Positions 32,633 through 43,347 are shown, counted from the stretch's first letter. The stretch is DNA of 64,000 nucleotides from Ectocarpus siliculosus (GCA_000310025.1 FN649727.1:8184835-8248834), one strand, 5' to 3'. Notes: a model not told the origin generated them from the sequence alone. Numbers and translations are program-made.

Positions 32633-33603
32633 CCACGAAAGAATATAACGGTTTTCAAACTATGCCATCCGGAACAACTTGCATGTACATCTGTCAGAGG
32701 CATTTCTTGTGTCTTTGCCCGTGCCACCTAAAGTAGATCCCCTCCACCAGTCTCCGATAGGACAAGCTGGATCACGTGTGAAACACCAAACATACAAACC
32801 ACATGCAATCAACATTTTAGTACTTCAAATCAGAACAGCGTCTGTCGGAGAAAAAAAAAGAGATGCGATAGGCAAGAGCCGCAGAGGGCGTCAATGTTCA
32901 AGCGAACTGAGGAGGGTGGTACTGAAAGGGGGAGAGGAGAGAGCTGTATCTCTGCCCGCCATAAATCATTTCCGTGCGTACGATGGAGAAATCCCTGAGG
33001 TTGCCCTTCGACGCGAGCATGGTCTACCGTGCCGAGGGCGAGCAAAGGGTTGTTTGCTGCGGTCTACTTCCTCCACGCTTGCGGTGTTTAGATATGGAGA
33101 CATCTTCTCAATATTTTAGTTCCCGAGTATGGAAGCCCAAGAGCAAGATGCCGACTGCCTGCCATGTTTCACCCAAAACATGCAATTAACATATACATTG
33201 AACGAATCCTGCCGTACTTGTCGGGCTTCGGTTCCAGCAAGAACCAAACAGCCCGTCGGGAGCACCTTGCGAGTCTTTTCTGGGCAGGTCTCACCTTTCC
33301 TTGAGCCAAAGCAAAAGTGTAGTGGGCAGCAGACCTTACACCTACTTGCCATGGCATGTGTTGTGTTTGGGAGTGTTTGGTCGGCAGGGCAGGTATTGCT
33401 TTAACGCTGCTGCGGCAATGCACTCATGCAGCATGGGGCTTGCGGTCACTCCTGGTTGCCGCGAATGGCGGACAACTCCGAGAGCAAGCTGCCCTAAACC
33501 TGCGTGCACCCGAACGTGTCAACCCAATCACGACGATCTTTTGTACTACAGTATACTGTCGTACCTCAATGAGCTCCATCTCGTGCAAGGACTGAAACAC
33601 TCT

Positions 33604-35473
33604 TCAGTAGTATCTATAATAGCTTCCATCTTCGCCGGGGTAGTCCTGTTCTGAGTAGGACTCGCCTCTCGGTGTCCCATTGAAGTGTGCAGACGCGTCC
33701 GCTGCAGAAATTTCCGGAAGGGTACAGTACAGCGGTCAGGATTTAACGCAAGCTAAATTTCCCCGGGATGTTGGGTGCAAGCCTTATCTTGGGTATCTAC
33801 AGAACGACCAGGCGAGGCTTGGCGGACCCCTTTCTTTACGTACCTCGCGGTTCCATCGCTTCTATGTTGGTCAGCGTATAGCCGACTGTGCACCTCTTCT
33901 CGCCCGTCATGATGGCGGGAAACACAATGGTGCACTCTTGCCCCGGGCGAACGCCCCCGCCGCCCACGTCGGAGTGAAGTTCAGGGTCGAACTGCTGTAC
34001 CTTGCCACAGTCTGTGGTGCTGAAGGTGACCGGGGGGTATTGTAGGCGCACGTTAGCCATAACCACCATGTACTGGAGCGCCACCGAATCTAGACCGCTG
34101 CCAGTGACAAGCCACTGAATGTCGTCGGGGTCAAAGGAGTGATCGGCAAGATAGCTACGAACCCCCCGGAGGATACGTTGGATGGCCACGTTGCAGTCCT
34201 CCCTTGGCATCAGGTGAAATAGATCCTTGTGGTGGTTGCACATGTTTTCGTGCATCTTCATTTTGTCCACCACTCGCAGAACGTCCTCGACGACGCGGTA
34301 ACGCGTTTCGACCTCGTCGGAGCATTCCCAAAACAGCCGCGGCAACACTGCTTGCGGAGTGATACCGCCACCCGCTCTGCTGCCACCCGTTTTGTCTCCC
34401 CATTCGTTCACCCTCGCGATCCACTCGTTCAGCGAATCATCCATCACGTTCGCTGTCACTTCTTTCAGCTTCTCCAAATTGAAGATTGGTTGATCGAGGT
34501 CCACGGCATCATGACCTGGATTGTTTAACCTCGCGACCATCGCCCCGGAGAGCTCCCGGTCGACTTCTTCTTTATATTCTTGAAGGAGTCGCACCGCTTT
34601 CTTTTTCTTCCCGCAAATCCGAAGGAGTGCCATCGCTTCTGCGAATTTGGCTTCCCGTCGATCTCCAGGAAGCAACGTGTCGCTCGCTGGGGCCCGAGTC
34701 GTGCTCGAAGTCGCATGATCTTGCCGATGCCCAGGCAGCGCCGTGTCGCCTGCTGGGGCACGAGCCGTGCTCGAAGTCGCGTGGGCTTCTTGTTCATGTC
34801 CAGACAGCGCCATGTCGCTTGCTTGACCGCGAGTCGTGGTCGCAATCGCGGGGGGGGCTTCTTGTTCAGAGCGTGCCGCATCGCTTGCCGGGGCGCGAGT
34901 GGTGCTCGTATTCACCTTGGCTTCATCTTCTCGACGATGCCCACATAGAACACGCAGCCGGTTGATGGTTGTCGAGAAGAGGCGTGGCATCGGTTCTTCA
35001 ACTGCAACGGCTTCTCGTTGAGCTGCAGGCAGTGCCGCATCGCTCGCTGGGGCACGAGCCGTGCTCAGAGTCGTCGCGTTTTGATGGCGCCTGCGCTCTG
35101 GCGTATCGCTCGCTCGGACACGAGGCGTGCTTTCCTTGGCTACTTGTTGATGACGTCCAGACGGCGCCATTTCACTCGCCTGGGCGCGAGTCGTGCTCGC
35201 AGTCGCGTTGGTTTCTTGCTGTCCAGCCAGTGCCGCATCGCTCGCAGGGGCGCGAGCCGTGCTCGGAGTCGCCTTGGTTGCTTTTCGATTATCGCTCGCT
35301 GGGGCACGATGCGTGCTGTCCTTGGCTACTTGTTGATGACGTCCAGATGGAGCCATCTCGCTCGCCGGGGCGCGAGTCGTGCTCGCAGTCGCGTTGGCTT
35401 CCTGTCGATGACGTCCACGCAGCGGCATGTCGCTCGCCGGGCCGGGAACCTGCCTCCCAGTCACGTTGCCCAT
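33604..35473 (-). CDS. Repeat protein with Gly2 N-terminus and unrecognised C-terminal domain, two exons, 575 aa
   Basis: Exon 1 is 35473-33844, ending at a near-perfect donor (GAG/GTACGTAAAG); exon 2 is 33701-33604, after CTTCCGGAAATTTCTGCAG. The junction is phase 1 and exon 2 encodes a tail (GESYSEQDYPGEDGSYYRYY) before TGA. I start at the ATG at 35473 because it opens MGNVTGRQ, an N-myristoylation-like sequence, at the point where repeats begin; the frame stays open for about 90 codons upstream in low-complexity sequence. Residues 10-270 hold eleven diverged repeats of the form TTRAPASDxALxG followed by a polar spacer; two of them share ASEMAPSGRHQQVAK, which shows a larger duplication. 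Residues 275-543 form a domain with LLRICGKKKKAVRLLQEYKE, ELSGAMVARLNNPGHDAVDL, HENMCNHHKDLFHLMPREDC, SFDPDDIQWLVTGSGLDSVA and ECTIVFPAIMTGEKRCTVGY. I know no family for it. It lies head to head with a plus-strand gene starting at 35831. Confidence 0.7.
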
Positions 35474-35830
35474 TGTTGCCCGTCGTGGTTTGTTGCGTGA
35501 AACCAAGCGCGCGCGCACGCACGTGCAGGGTGTCATGTCGGCTATCGTCGAGTTGCGTTTTTGGCAGCGGTCCGCATTGGTACGCATTGGTCCGCACAAT
35601 AACGGGAGGAACAGGCTGAAGAACAGGCTGAAGTAAGAAACAAGCAATTTTTTGTTTTCGCCGCGCACAGAATCAGAGGAAAGCGCAGCGGAGAGGAGCA
35701 AGAGAGAGAGGAGGGGGACAGGAAAGGAGGAGAAGAGCGACAAGGGAGGAGTAGAAAGTAAGTGTGCGGTGTGCGAGGAAGGAGGCGGTTCGGTGTCGGT
35801 CCGAATTCCGGAGCTGTCATTCCCGTGAAA
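35474..35830. promoter_or_regulatory. Probable bidirectional promoter between two divergent starts
   Basis: 357 bases separate the two start codons. The span contains a purine-rich AGGAGGGGGACAGGAAAGGA stretch at about 35708-35728 and no convincing TATA box on either strand. That both genes are driven from here is inferred from the head-to-head layout only. Confidence 0.35.
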
Positions 35831-35929
35831 ATGGGATGCTCACAGAGCACAAAGAGCGACGTAGTGAGCACGATGGAGCCTGACAACGGATCGCTGTCCG
35901 ATAATCGGATTGAGCGGAAAGGAGAGCAG
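35831..35929 (+). CDS. First exon of an unrecognised gene with MGC N-terminus
   Basis: ATG at 35831 (context GTGAAAATGGG) opens MGCSQSTKSDVVSTMEPDNG and continues SLSDNRIERKGEQ up to a clean donor, CAG/GTACGAGG, at 35929/35930, in phase 0. MGC at the start is the classic signature of dual N-myristoylation and palmitoylation, which would place the product at a membrane. Further exons must lie downstream, but none can be selected with confidence in 36.0-37.7 kb. The family is unknown. A frame upstream of the ATG is open but is probably 5' UTR. Confidence 0.5.
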
Positions 35930-36039
35930 GTACGAGGCGTGCGCACGTTTTTTCTTGACTGTATGTTACCATCGACTAGATTAGCATGCGACCGCGGTCA
36001 AGCGTGAAAGAGTTGCACAGCGACGGAAAGACGTTGTAT

Positions 36040-36197
36040 GCCGTGTCGACACAAGCACCGACAGCAGACAGTAAGAGCTAGCAGCGCGTGTTTGATCGTC
36101 ACGAAGCGGGACATGTTTTGCCGTGTCGGCAACAAGCACTGACAGCAGACAGCAAAATAAAAAGCATTTGCTACGCGTGTTTGACCGTCACGAAGCG
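36040..36197. repeat. Two-unit tandem repeat of about 80 bases
   Basis: Two adjacent units share GCCGTGTCG-CA-CAAGCAC-GACAGCAGACAG and CGCGTGTTTGA-CGTCACGAAGCGGG. They lie in the first intron or downstream of the MGC exon. The second unit has a short AAATAAAAAGCATTTGC insertion. Confidence 0.65.
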
Positions 36198-36989
36198 GGC
36201 ATAGCAGTAACCCGTAGCCCGTAAGCCCGTAGCTATTATTGCTGTGTCGTGTCGGAGTTCCCTCATGTGTGCTGTACCTAGAGTCTTGTGGTGTCAAGTA
36301 CACACGTACGTTCGGGAAAGACGAAGTACGGCGGCAGCATACATACGCTGCAGTTGGTGCACGATGTGTAGGTTTTCTCCCAACCCTCCGGTCAGCGATG
36401 GCAAACGAAGCGGTCTTATCGTTAAATTAGCCTGGTGGTGTGGTTGGGTCGATGGAGTGGTAGCGACATAACCTCAACCACACACATGCAGGTGGTCAAG
36501 AGTTGCCATGTCCATTATTAGATTGGGGGTTAATGAGCTGCAGGTGACGACTCAATACCTTCCAAGCCAGCAATGCGGCCAATCCCGCTACATATCCCCG
36601 CGCCCGCGCACTTCATTTTTTTGCTTGCGGAATTATATCCGAACGGATCTTCCAAGACGTTATTCTAAAGACATCGGTCCTCAGACGGAAGAGTAAGTTT
36701 TACGGCCGTATTCCGCATGCCAAGGGATGATCGCGAGACCCACCCATGCGGTGGCGTCGGCGTTGGCAGACATGATCATGTAGTGAAAAGGTGTTGGGAT
36801 GGCGGCAGGAGCCGTTGAGACACTGATTTTGAAACTCAATGAACAGACTATTGAAGCAAACAGATGACCGAGGTCGAAGTCCACAGGTGCGGGGAAAAGA
36901 ACACGACGCGGCGTAAACAGCCGGGAAATTGAACATCAAAGCCTGGAGACCGAATAGCTGGGAAAAGGACGGCAACTTGCAGGAAAGAG

Positions 36990-37340
36990 CCGGATTTGGC
37001 AATCAACTACCAAAAATGGCAATCAACTAAACATATGTCGCGAGGGAAGGGATTGCTGCACCATTCTCGAGATAAAAATATCTCAGGCAGGAACCGCAGG
37101 AGGGGGTCCAACCCCCCCCTCCTGTGTGACCCCGGTTGGGTCGTCTAGCTAGTAGAAGTGGAGGATGGGGGCCAGAGGGGCAGACGACAGAGTCGAATGA
37201 TGGGACAAAAAAAAAAATGTTCTTCGGATTTCCAAACCAGGCACAGGAAAACGAACGAACATGGTTGCACAGAGGGTGATCGTATCTTCTCGAAAAGAGC
37301 CATTTTGGCAATCCACTACCAAAAATTGGCAATCAACTAC
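36990..37340. repeat. Pair of direct repeats flanking a diverged SINE-1 fragment
   Basis: GAGCCGGATTTGGCAATCAA (about 36984-37003) with CTACCAAAAATGGCAATCAA after it, and the close copy at about 37298-37340, are two occurrences of one roughly 45-base motif, each itself an internal doublet of TGGCAATCAACTA. Between them, about 37055-37160 resembles the body of SINE-1 (ACCGCAGGAGGGG, CTCCTGTGTGACC). Confidence 0.5.
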
Positions 37341-38490
37341 CTAGAAGTTGTTGTGGACATTTTATATGCCATACATACCTTTTGACGTGTAGACGACAAG
37401 TCCGGGCTCGCAAAGAATTGACGACGTCGAACACCGGTCGAAGCTCAGTTTCATATTTCGTCCCCATCGTCGAGTACAACATAGGCGATGGCATTTGGCA
37501 TTATGGTTGGTGTAGGATCCCCGGCTGAGCGCGTTTACATAGTCTCATGCACAGTAGGACCCCCGGCTCAAATTATTGGTCGATAACAATAGCCCTTAAG
37601 TCCGGGTGTAAGCTATGTTTTCACGCACAGGGACAGATGACTTTTGGTTCGGCGTGTAGTGTGTGTGTGTGTGTTGACCTACTCCTGCGCGTGTATGCAC
37701 AACAAGCTGCTTTAGATGCTATCTGCTCTGACTGACTGCTGCCTTTGAGGAGAAGGCTTCCCGACTGGAGATAGATACCTACGTCGCGCACGTGTACCGT
37801 GGATATATATTATATGCTATACACCTAACTAACGAAAGTACAGACAGCCAACCGCGGGGCCCTTCAACTCATTTGAGCTCTGTTGGACGTCGGGGTTGTG
37901 ATCCCTGTCATCACCGCTGCCCCATGCGGTTCGTCGACTTACAGGCGGGAAGAATATGGTTCTCACCTACTTGTGGACGCCTGGAACGTAGACTACCCGT
38001 CTTTTTCAAGCGTGCATCCTAGACTGTTTTCTCGGAAAGAATGCGTCACAGAATAAATGATGGTCCCAGAGGATATCAAGGACCCCGGTTGAACATATTT
38101 GTTACAGATGTACAGGATATATAATATCCATCAGATACATGTGGAGAGGAACGGTCAATAACGAAACAAACAGCAGCAGCGGCAGTAGTAATAAATAGTA
38201 GGAGGAGGGCAGATAAGAAATAACGTTCAAGAATGAATGTGCCCACTTCTACGGCTGCTGCTGCTGCTGCTGCTGCTTTGAGTATGATGTGTTATTTGGA
38301 TCCGACCGACCGTTAGGTAGAGATAGACCAAGATGATGCCACATACTCCATCCATAATACATACATTCACATACATACATATACACCGACCTGCCCACTT
38401 TGTATCTCGCGTTCATCATGCGTTCATGCACAGACAGACATACATACATACATACATACTATATATATATATCGACTCTACGGAACGTTC
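37341..38490. other. Intergenic, microsatellites, no gene seen
   Basis: A (GCT)8 microsatellite lies at about 38254-38277, and CATA/AT repeats lie at about 38425-38472. No family signature appears in any frame. Confidence 0.5.
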
Positions 38491-38694
38491 TTTATTTATT
38501 TTTATTTTTATTTTCTTAATATGACACAACTAATCCATCTCATCATAGAAAAGAGTCTGAGACAGATTAGCAATGAATTCATAGCGTCAGAAAGTACCTG
38601 TATGTCTACGGTTTCCCAGACAGCATCATACAAGGACATCTCCCCTGCGGGTAACAGGCTCAACAAGACAGTTTGGTAGCTGTCTTGTGTATTG
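38491..38694 (-). mobile_element. Retroposon 3' end with A-rich tail, family R, copy 2
   Basis: On the minus strand this ends in a GAGATGGATTAGTTGTGTCA segment and then an A-rich tail (TTTATTTATTTTTATTTTTA on the plus strand at 38491-38510). It matches 18799-18985 through CATAGCGTCAG, CATCTCCCCTGCGGGTAACA and AGTTTGGTAG. Confidence 0.55.
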
Positions 38695-38795
38695 TATGCT
38701 TTACGAAAAAGCTACATGTATGTGACGTTTCATATATATATATATATATTACTTCGCACGAAGAACGTAACATACATACATATGCATGCATATGA

Positions 38796-38962
38796 GGGAA
38801 GAGAGAGTGCTGAACTCTTCTCGCATTAAAAATTGAAGGCGAAGTACCGCAGGAGGGGAGGGTAGAGAGAGGCTCTTCTGTGTGACCACGGGTTGGAATA
38901 AACGGCACTAGTGCTGTGAGCGCTGATTTGAAGTGAAGAACAAAAGAAAAAAAAATATATAT
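38796..38962 (+). mobile_element. SINE-1 fragment (3' half)
   Basis: It matches 40060-40227 closely: GAACTCTTCTCGCATTAAAA, GTACCGCAGGAGGGGAGGGT, AGAGAGAGGCTCTTCTGTGT and ACGGCACTAGTGCTGTGAGC occur in the same order, ending in an A-rich tract that runs into an AT microsatellite. The tRNA-like head is missing, as in 5'-truncated retroposon copies. Confidence 0.65.
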
Positions 38963-38998
38963 ATATATGATACATCTTTATACAATAATCATGACAAT

Positions 38999-39083
38999 TT
39001 ATTTTTTTGTCTTAATTTGACCCAACAACGAATCCATCTCTCTTTATCATCGAAGAAATGAATTCATAGCATCTCAGCATTGC
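38999..39083 (-). mobile_element. Retroposon 3' end, family R, copy 3 (short)
   Basis: It keeps only the tail-proximal part: minus-strand GAGATGGATTCGTTGTTGGG and a tail AAAAAAATAAAT, plus the GAATTCATAGC segment shared with copy 2. Confidence 0.45.
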
Positions 39084-39426
39084 TAATATTGTATCTTCTA
39101 GAGGTAATATTTATTTCCGATGGAGGAAGAGGTGGTTTTGTGAGCGTTTATTTCCGATGGAGGAGATGGTCGAACTGATGTATGTGCAGAAATAATAAAA
39201 ATGAAGAATTTGTCCGTCCGTGCGTGTGATAGAGCAGACGTTGGGTTGGGCCGTGCACCGCGTATGTACGGGGGGGGAAGTGGCAGAACTATCGTACGTT
39301 CAAGTTCAATAGATGAAAACCCTTTGTTTCACTACTAAAATAAAAAGAACCTAATTTTTATTCTGCGAAACTCAAGTAAGTTCCGAAACATGGTATTTAG
39401 GTACACGTCCAGCCGACAACGTGCCG

Positions 39427-40400
39427 CAAATGATTGACAGCATCGAGCATAGAGAGAGGCACAGTACAAGTCAGCCGTACTTGTGGACCTGCGCAAGCCA
39501 ATGAGATGCAACGCGGGCTTGGTAGCACGCACGTATCCACCGCGCTATTGAGCAGCACGCACAGCAAAACCGATCATTTTCCTGTGATACACGCACGCAC
39601 GGTTAACCACGCGCGACAGCATGATAACAAAGGCCGACACGCGTGGCATTATTGATTGACAGCATGGAATACAGACGCGCAGCACGCGTCGGCCGGTGTT
39701 GTAGACCTACCTCGCAGCTTTTGTAGCATGTAGCCACACCACGCTGTTTTACGCAGCAAGCAGCAAAACGCACAGCGACAGACAACATCACATACAACAA
39801 CATCAGCTCATTTTTCCCTGTCTGTGGTGAAACACACACGTACGTTCAGCCACGCGCAAGCCAAAACCGCATGATAAAGGCCGACACTGATTGGATAGCA
39901 CACTCGGTCGCTCCGTCGCCCCGGTGGTCTTGTTGGTGTCCTCGAGACCTTCTAGAGGTCAGGTCAGGGGTTCGAATCCCGGCGTAAAGCGGGCTTTTCT
40001 TGCAAAGTGAGTTTTTTTCTCGCTTCCGCTTCTGGCCCAGTGGATAGCGCTAGTTCGTGTGTACACAGAGAGAGGGAAGAGAGTGGTGAACTCTTCTCGC
40101 ATTAAAAATCGAAGGCAAAGTACCGCAGGAGGGGAGGGTAGAGAGAGGCTCTTCTGTGTGACCATGGGTTGGAGTAAACGGCACTAGTGCTGTGAGCGCT
40201 GATTTGAAGTGGAGACAAAAAAAAAAAATTGAATAGACGCGCAGCACACGTGGGCCGTACTTGCAGATCTACGGCAAGCCATCAGCTTTGGACGCACGTG
40301 TATTCATATCTACACAGTACCACGCTTGATGCAGCACACAGCAGCACCGCAGTAAGCGACAGCGACGTTTTCCTCTTCGCGTAATAACTCTCCACATGAC
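39427..40400. repeat. Tandem repeat of about 230-base monomers, third unit split by a SINE
   Basis: Monomers start with ATTGATTGACAGCAT or similar. Unit a is about 39427-39653, unit b about 39654-39889, and unit c begins at 39890, is interrupted at 39899-40227, and resumes at 40228. Shared motifs include GACGCGCAGCAC, GGCCGTACTTG, GACCTACG-CAAGCC, CAGCAAAAC and AAGGCCGACAC. The monomers are diverged, at an identity I cannot compute here. No frame spans them. Confidence 0.55.
39899..40227 (+). mobile_element. SINE-1, full-length tRNA-derived retroposon with target-site duplication
   Basis: The 329-base insertion starts with a tRNA-like head: an A-box-like GGTGGTCTTGTTGG at about 39921 and a perfect B box GGTTCGAATCC at 39969-39979. 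A second A-box-like motif, TGGCCCAGTGG, occurs at 40032-40042. The body ends with a run of about 12 A at 40217-40228. The element is flanked by ATTGGATAG (39890-39898) and ATTGAATAG (40228-40236), a nine-base target-site duplication with one mismatch, and it interrupts a tandem-repeat monomer. These are the hallmarks of a SINE moved by LINE-type retrotransposition. Confidence 0.7.
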
Positions 40401-40672
40401 GAGAGAAAGCACTCCATCACAACGAAAGAATGGGGAGTTGCGGCCGCCGTCGTGCGTCCAGCACACCAATCTGGAAACTACTCGCCCTGAAAATAGAGGA
40501 GTCTTCAGTGTTGTTACTTTTTACACGTAGTAGTTGTTCCGGCCGTACAAGGGCGCTCAGTAATACATACGAAGTACAATATAAGTACAATGTACAATGT
40601 ATGTATGTATGTAGTAGGTAGTCACGATGATATATATTGGGACGACGTGTGCATCGTTGACCCCCCTACATA

Positions 40673-41019
40673 AGTGGAGGTCGACGCCCCTTCCCCAAAA
40701 TGTCGGATGCCGTCGCCCCCTTGTGGAGACCTTGACAAGGTCGAACACCTTGTCAAGGTNNNNNNNNNNNNNNNNNNNNNNNNNNNNNNNNNNNNNNNNN
40801 NNNNNNNNNNNNNNNNNNNNNNNNNNNNNNNNNNNNNNNNNNNNNNNNNNNNNNNNNNNCAAGTGCAAGCCGGGGGAAGCCAACCAAGGCCTCGAAAGGG
40901 GAGAAATCGAGGTATTTTTGAGGCCTTGGTTGTCTTCTCCAAGGTGTTCGACCTTGTCAAGGTCTCCACAACGGGGCGAGGGCATCCGACATTTTGGGGA
41001 AGGGGGGTCAACCTCCACC
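40673..41019. mobile_element. Foldback (long inverted repeat) element, loop unresolved
   Basis: The left arm (40673-40759) and right arm (about 40933-41019) are reverse complements with a few mismatches: GTGGAGGT-GAC, CCCTTCCCCAAAATGTCGGA, GGAGACCTTGACAAGGTCGA and ACACCTTG appear in both. A smaller inverted pair around GAAGCCAACCAAGGCCTC and GAGGCCTTGGTTGTCTTC lies at about 40875-40940. The centre is the N run. No target duplication or coding frame is visible. Confidence 0.65.
40760..40859. other. Assembly gap of 100 N
   Basis: Exactly 100 N separate the inverted arms; this round number is the conventional length of an unsized gap, so the true distance is unknown. Frames reading through it are meaningless. 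Confidence 0.98.
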
Positions 41020-43097
41020 TATCTGTGTATTTTCCCTCATGTCCAAAGTGTTTGTCCAGAGATATCCCACATGAAATATTTCACTACTCGGAGTATTGGT
41101 TTATAGGCACTACTACTGTAGTAGGTGTACATGAAAATATATATGTACATACATATAGTTCATGCACACAAAGTACTGACTCTTCTTTCGGTTCAATACC
41201 ACCATGGGGGCTACGTACGGTGTTATGTACTCGAAGTATAGTCGCCCTACATATATTTAAACTTATTTTTCCCTTCTCGGGTCACACTTTTTCGTCTTGC
41301 AACGGCAGTACTGCATCAAGTTACAATCAATCGTTGCTTCATCAAAAGCTTACTACACGATATAAGGACAACATAGAGTATCGAATGAATGCAGGATGTT
41401 GGTGACGCGCGTCTGGTTGTTGTATGGGACAAATACTTTGAACACGAATTTTTGTGCATGATGAGAGTACTTTGTCAGTCTACCCGCGATATGAAATGGT
41501 CGAGAGGTCCCGAATCCCGAACCACTGCTGTAGTATCACTATTCCACATTAAAGACTCCGCGAGCGTGCAGCAGAAAATTCTCTCGGGCGCTGAGAGAGC
41601 TTCATTTCGGCGCTCTCGGCCGCTCATAGAACCGCATGTCCATCTCTCAGGGATCTTTCGGGCGCTTGTTGATCGTTCCGCTCCCTCTCCAGTCTACATG
41701 TACGAATACTTTTTTTGCTTCTCGCTCTGCGTCTGCCTCGGTCGCGTCTGCCTCGATCGCTCGCGGTTGGTTACGGTCGTCACTTTCCTCTGCTCCCCGT
41801 CCACGACGCATCGCATTCTGTGCAGTCTACCCCCCCCCCCCTCTCTCTCTGCTCTCAAACACCACCAGTTTGTCTCTCGGTGCTTCCATGTCGGGTGATC
41901 GGTAGGTTGCACTGCTTCGAACTTTCGTTCTCTTTTTGTTGTCATTTCTTCTATGCTTCCCCTTTATGCAGCGTGTCTCCTCACTCTGCGTCGCTCGCTA
42001 GCGGAACCTTTCGCCCTTTTCCTCTGCTCTCCATCGATCGATACCCACATGACATTGCATGCCAGTCTCTCTCTTCCCTCTTACACACCGGTTTGTCTGT
42101 GTCTCGGCTCTCACATGTCGTATGCATATTCTTCATTTATTTCATCTCTCATCTCATCCGGGATCTTTGGAGCTTTCTGATATTTTCCGTTCGTTCATCG
42201 TGCCGCCTCGGTTCTCACATTCCAATACTTCACTGTAACTGGTGGTTCTGTCTCGCCTGCTCGTGGAAACCGGACGAACCGGGTAGCGGGCGCCTCAATC
42301 GATCTGGCGGGGTGCAAGGTTCAGTCCGCTCTCGGCGGGCCCGCTCCTTCATCTATCTATGTACCATACAGCGGCGATAGACTATTGCCAACACATTTTT
42401 TTCTTCTTCATTTTTTCAGATGACATGATGAGCGACGCATATTTTCTGACTCTCCGCGCTCTCCGTGATCTCTCTCACCCGTTAAGCGGCGTAAACTATA
42501 AGCTGTTGATGACGCCAGCTTAGCAGCAGCAGTAGCTCGAACGATTTGGTTGGTTTGTTGCTCAGTCATTTTCTCTCGCTGGGGCCGCTCATCTCATCGC
42601 AGTTGTGTGGCTCACGACGTACGTTTGGCACACCACAGCAGATCAAATATGTTTGGCCGAGCAATCAGCTCCGCGCTCCGCGTGACATTTGAACTCCGTG
42701 TGCCGTGCTACAGCTTGCTGCTGTAACGCATACGGATTTCTACTCAGTCAGTTGATGATACACGATGAACCAAGCGAGTAGACGCCGGGCGCACTTCTGG
42801 CGGTGAGGTCGGTCGAGGTCTATTGAGCGGGGAGGCGAAAGGCGCCAGCACTACCACCTCTTCATTTTGATGTTCGTCAGATATACTGCTGTATGGCATG
42901 AATCGAGTACACCCTCTTTCTGCACCGATCCATATTTATTCTCATTTTGAATACTTGACTGGCACGAATGAATGGCGAGTACCTTATCGCGTATCTTGGA
43001 ATCGATCTATTGAGCGGGGCGGCGAAAGCCTCCTTGTATGTAAATGATTTGACAGCATCGACCGTAGCCGTGCAGCACACCACGTTGGCCGTTCTCG
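41020..43097. other. Intergenic, C/T-rich, no gene seen
   Basis: About 41690-42240 is strongly pyrimidine-rich and gives long but low-complexity plus-strand frames; no domain is recognised. Confidence 0.45.
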
Positions 43098-43151
43098 CAG
43101 ACCTGCTCGACATCTATCATCCACCTTATGCCCCCCCCGCCCCCCCCCCCT

Positions 43152-43347
43152 GGTGTTTGCCATCGGGGTTGGGTTTTCGTCGCTTGGTAACGACGTTGTA
43201 AAACAATCCGCCTCCCCTCGGTGTTTGCCATCGGGGTTGGGTTTTCGTCGCGTGGTAACGACGTTGTAAAACAATCCGCCCCCCCCGGTGTTTGTCATCG
43301 GGGTTGGGCTTTCGTCGCTTGGCAGCGATGTTGTAAAACAAGCCGAT
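43152..43347. repeat. Three tandem units of about 67 bases
   Basis: Units start at 43152, 43220 and 43287 with GGTGTTTG-CATCGGGGTT, continue through a TTCGTCG-TTGG-A-CGA-GTTGTAAAACA segment, and are separated by C-rich spacers of different length. Each unit carries a short CGTCG/CGACG inverted pair. Confidence 0.8.

Noticed and set aside
39919-39990. tRNA gene
   Set aside because: The A and B boxes are present but acceptor and T-arm pairing are incomplete, and the segment is the head of a SINE with a poly-A tail and target duplication.
39427-40400. CRISPR-like array
   Set aside because: The units are about 230 bases, diverged and contiguous, with no spacers, in a eukaryotic setting.
40557-41405. 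Frames reading across 40760-40859
   Set aside because: They span the N gap and have no meaning as proteins.
41715-42380. Long plus-strand frame in C/T-rich DNA
   Set aside because: Leu/Ser/Pro-rich reading explained by the pyrimidine bias; the other frames are equally open.
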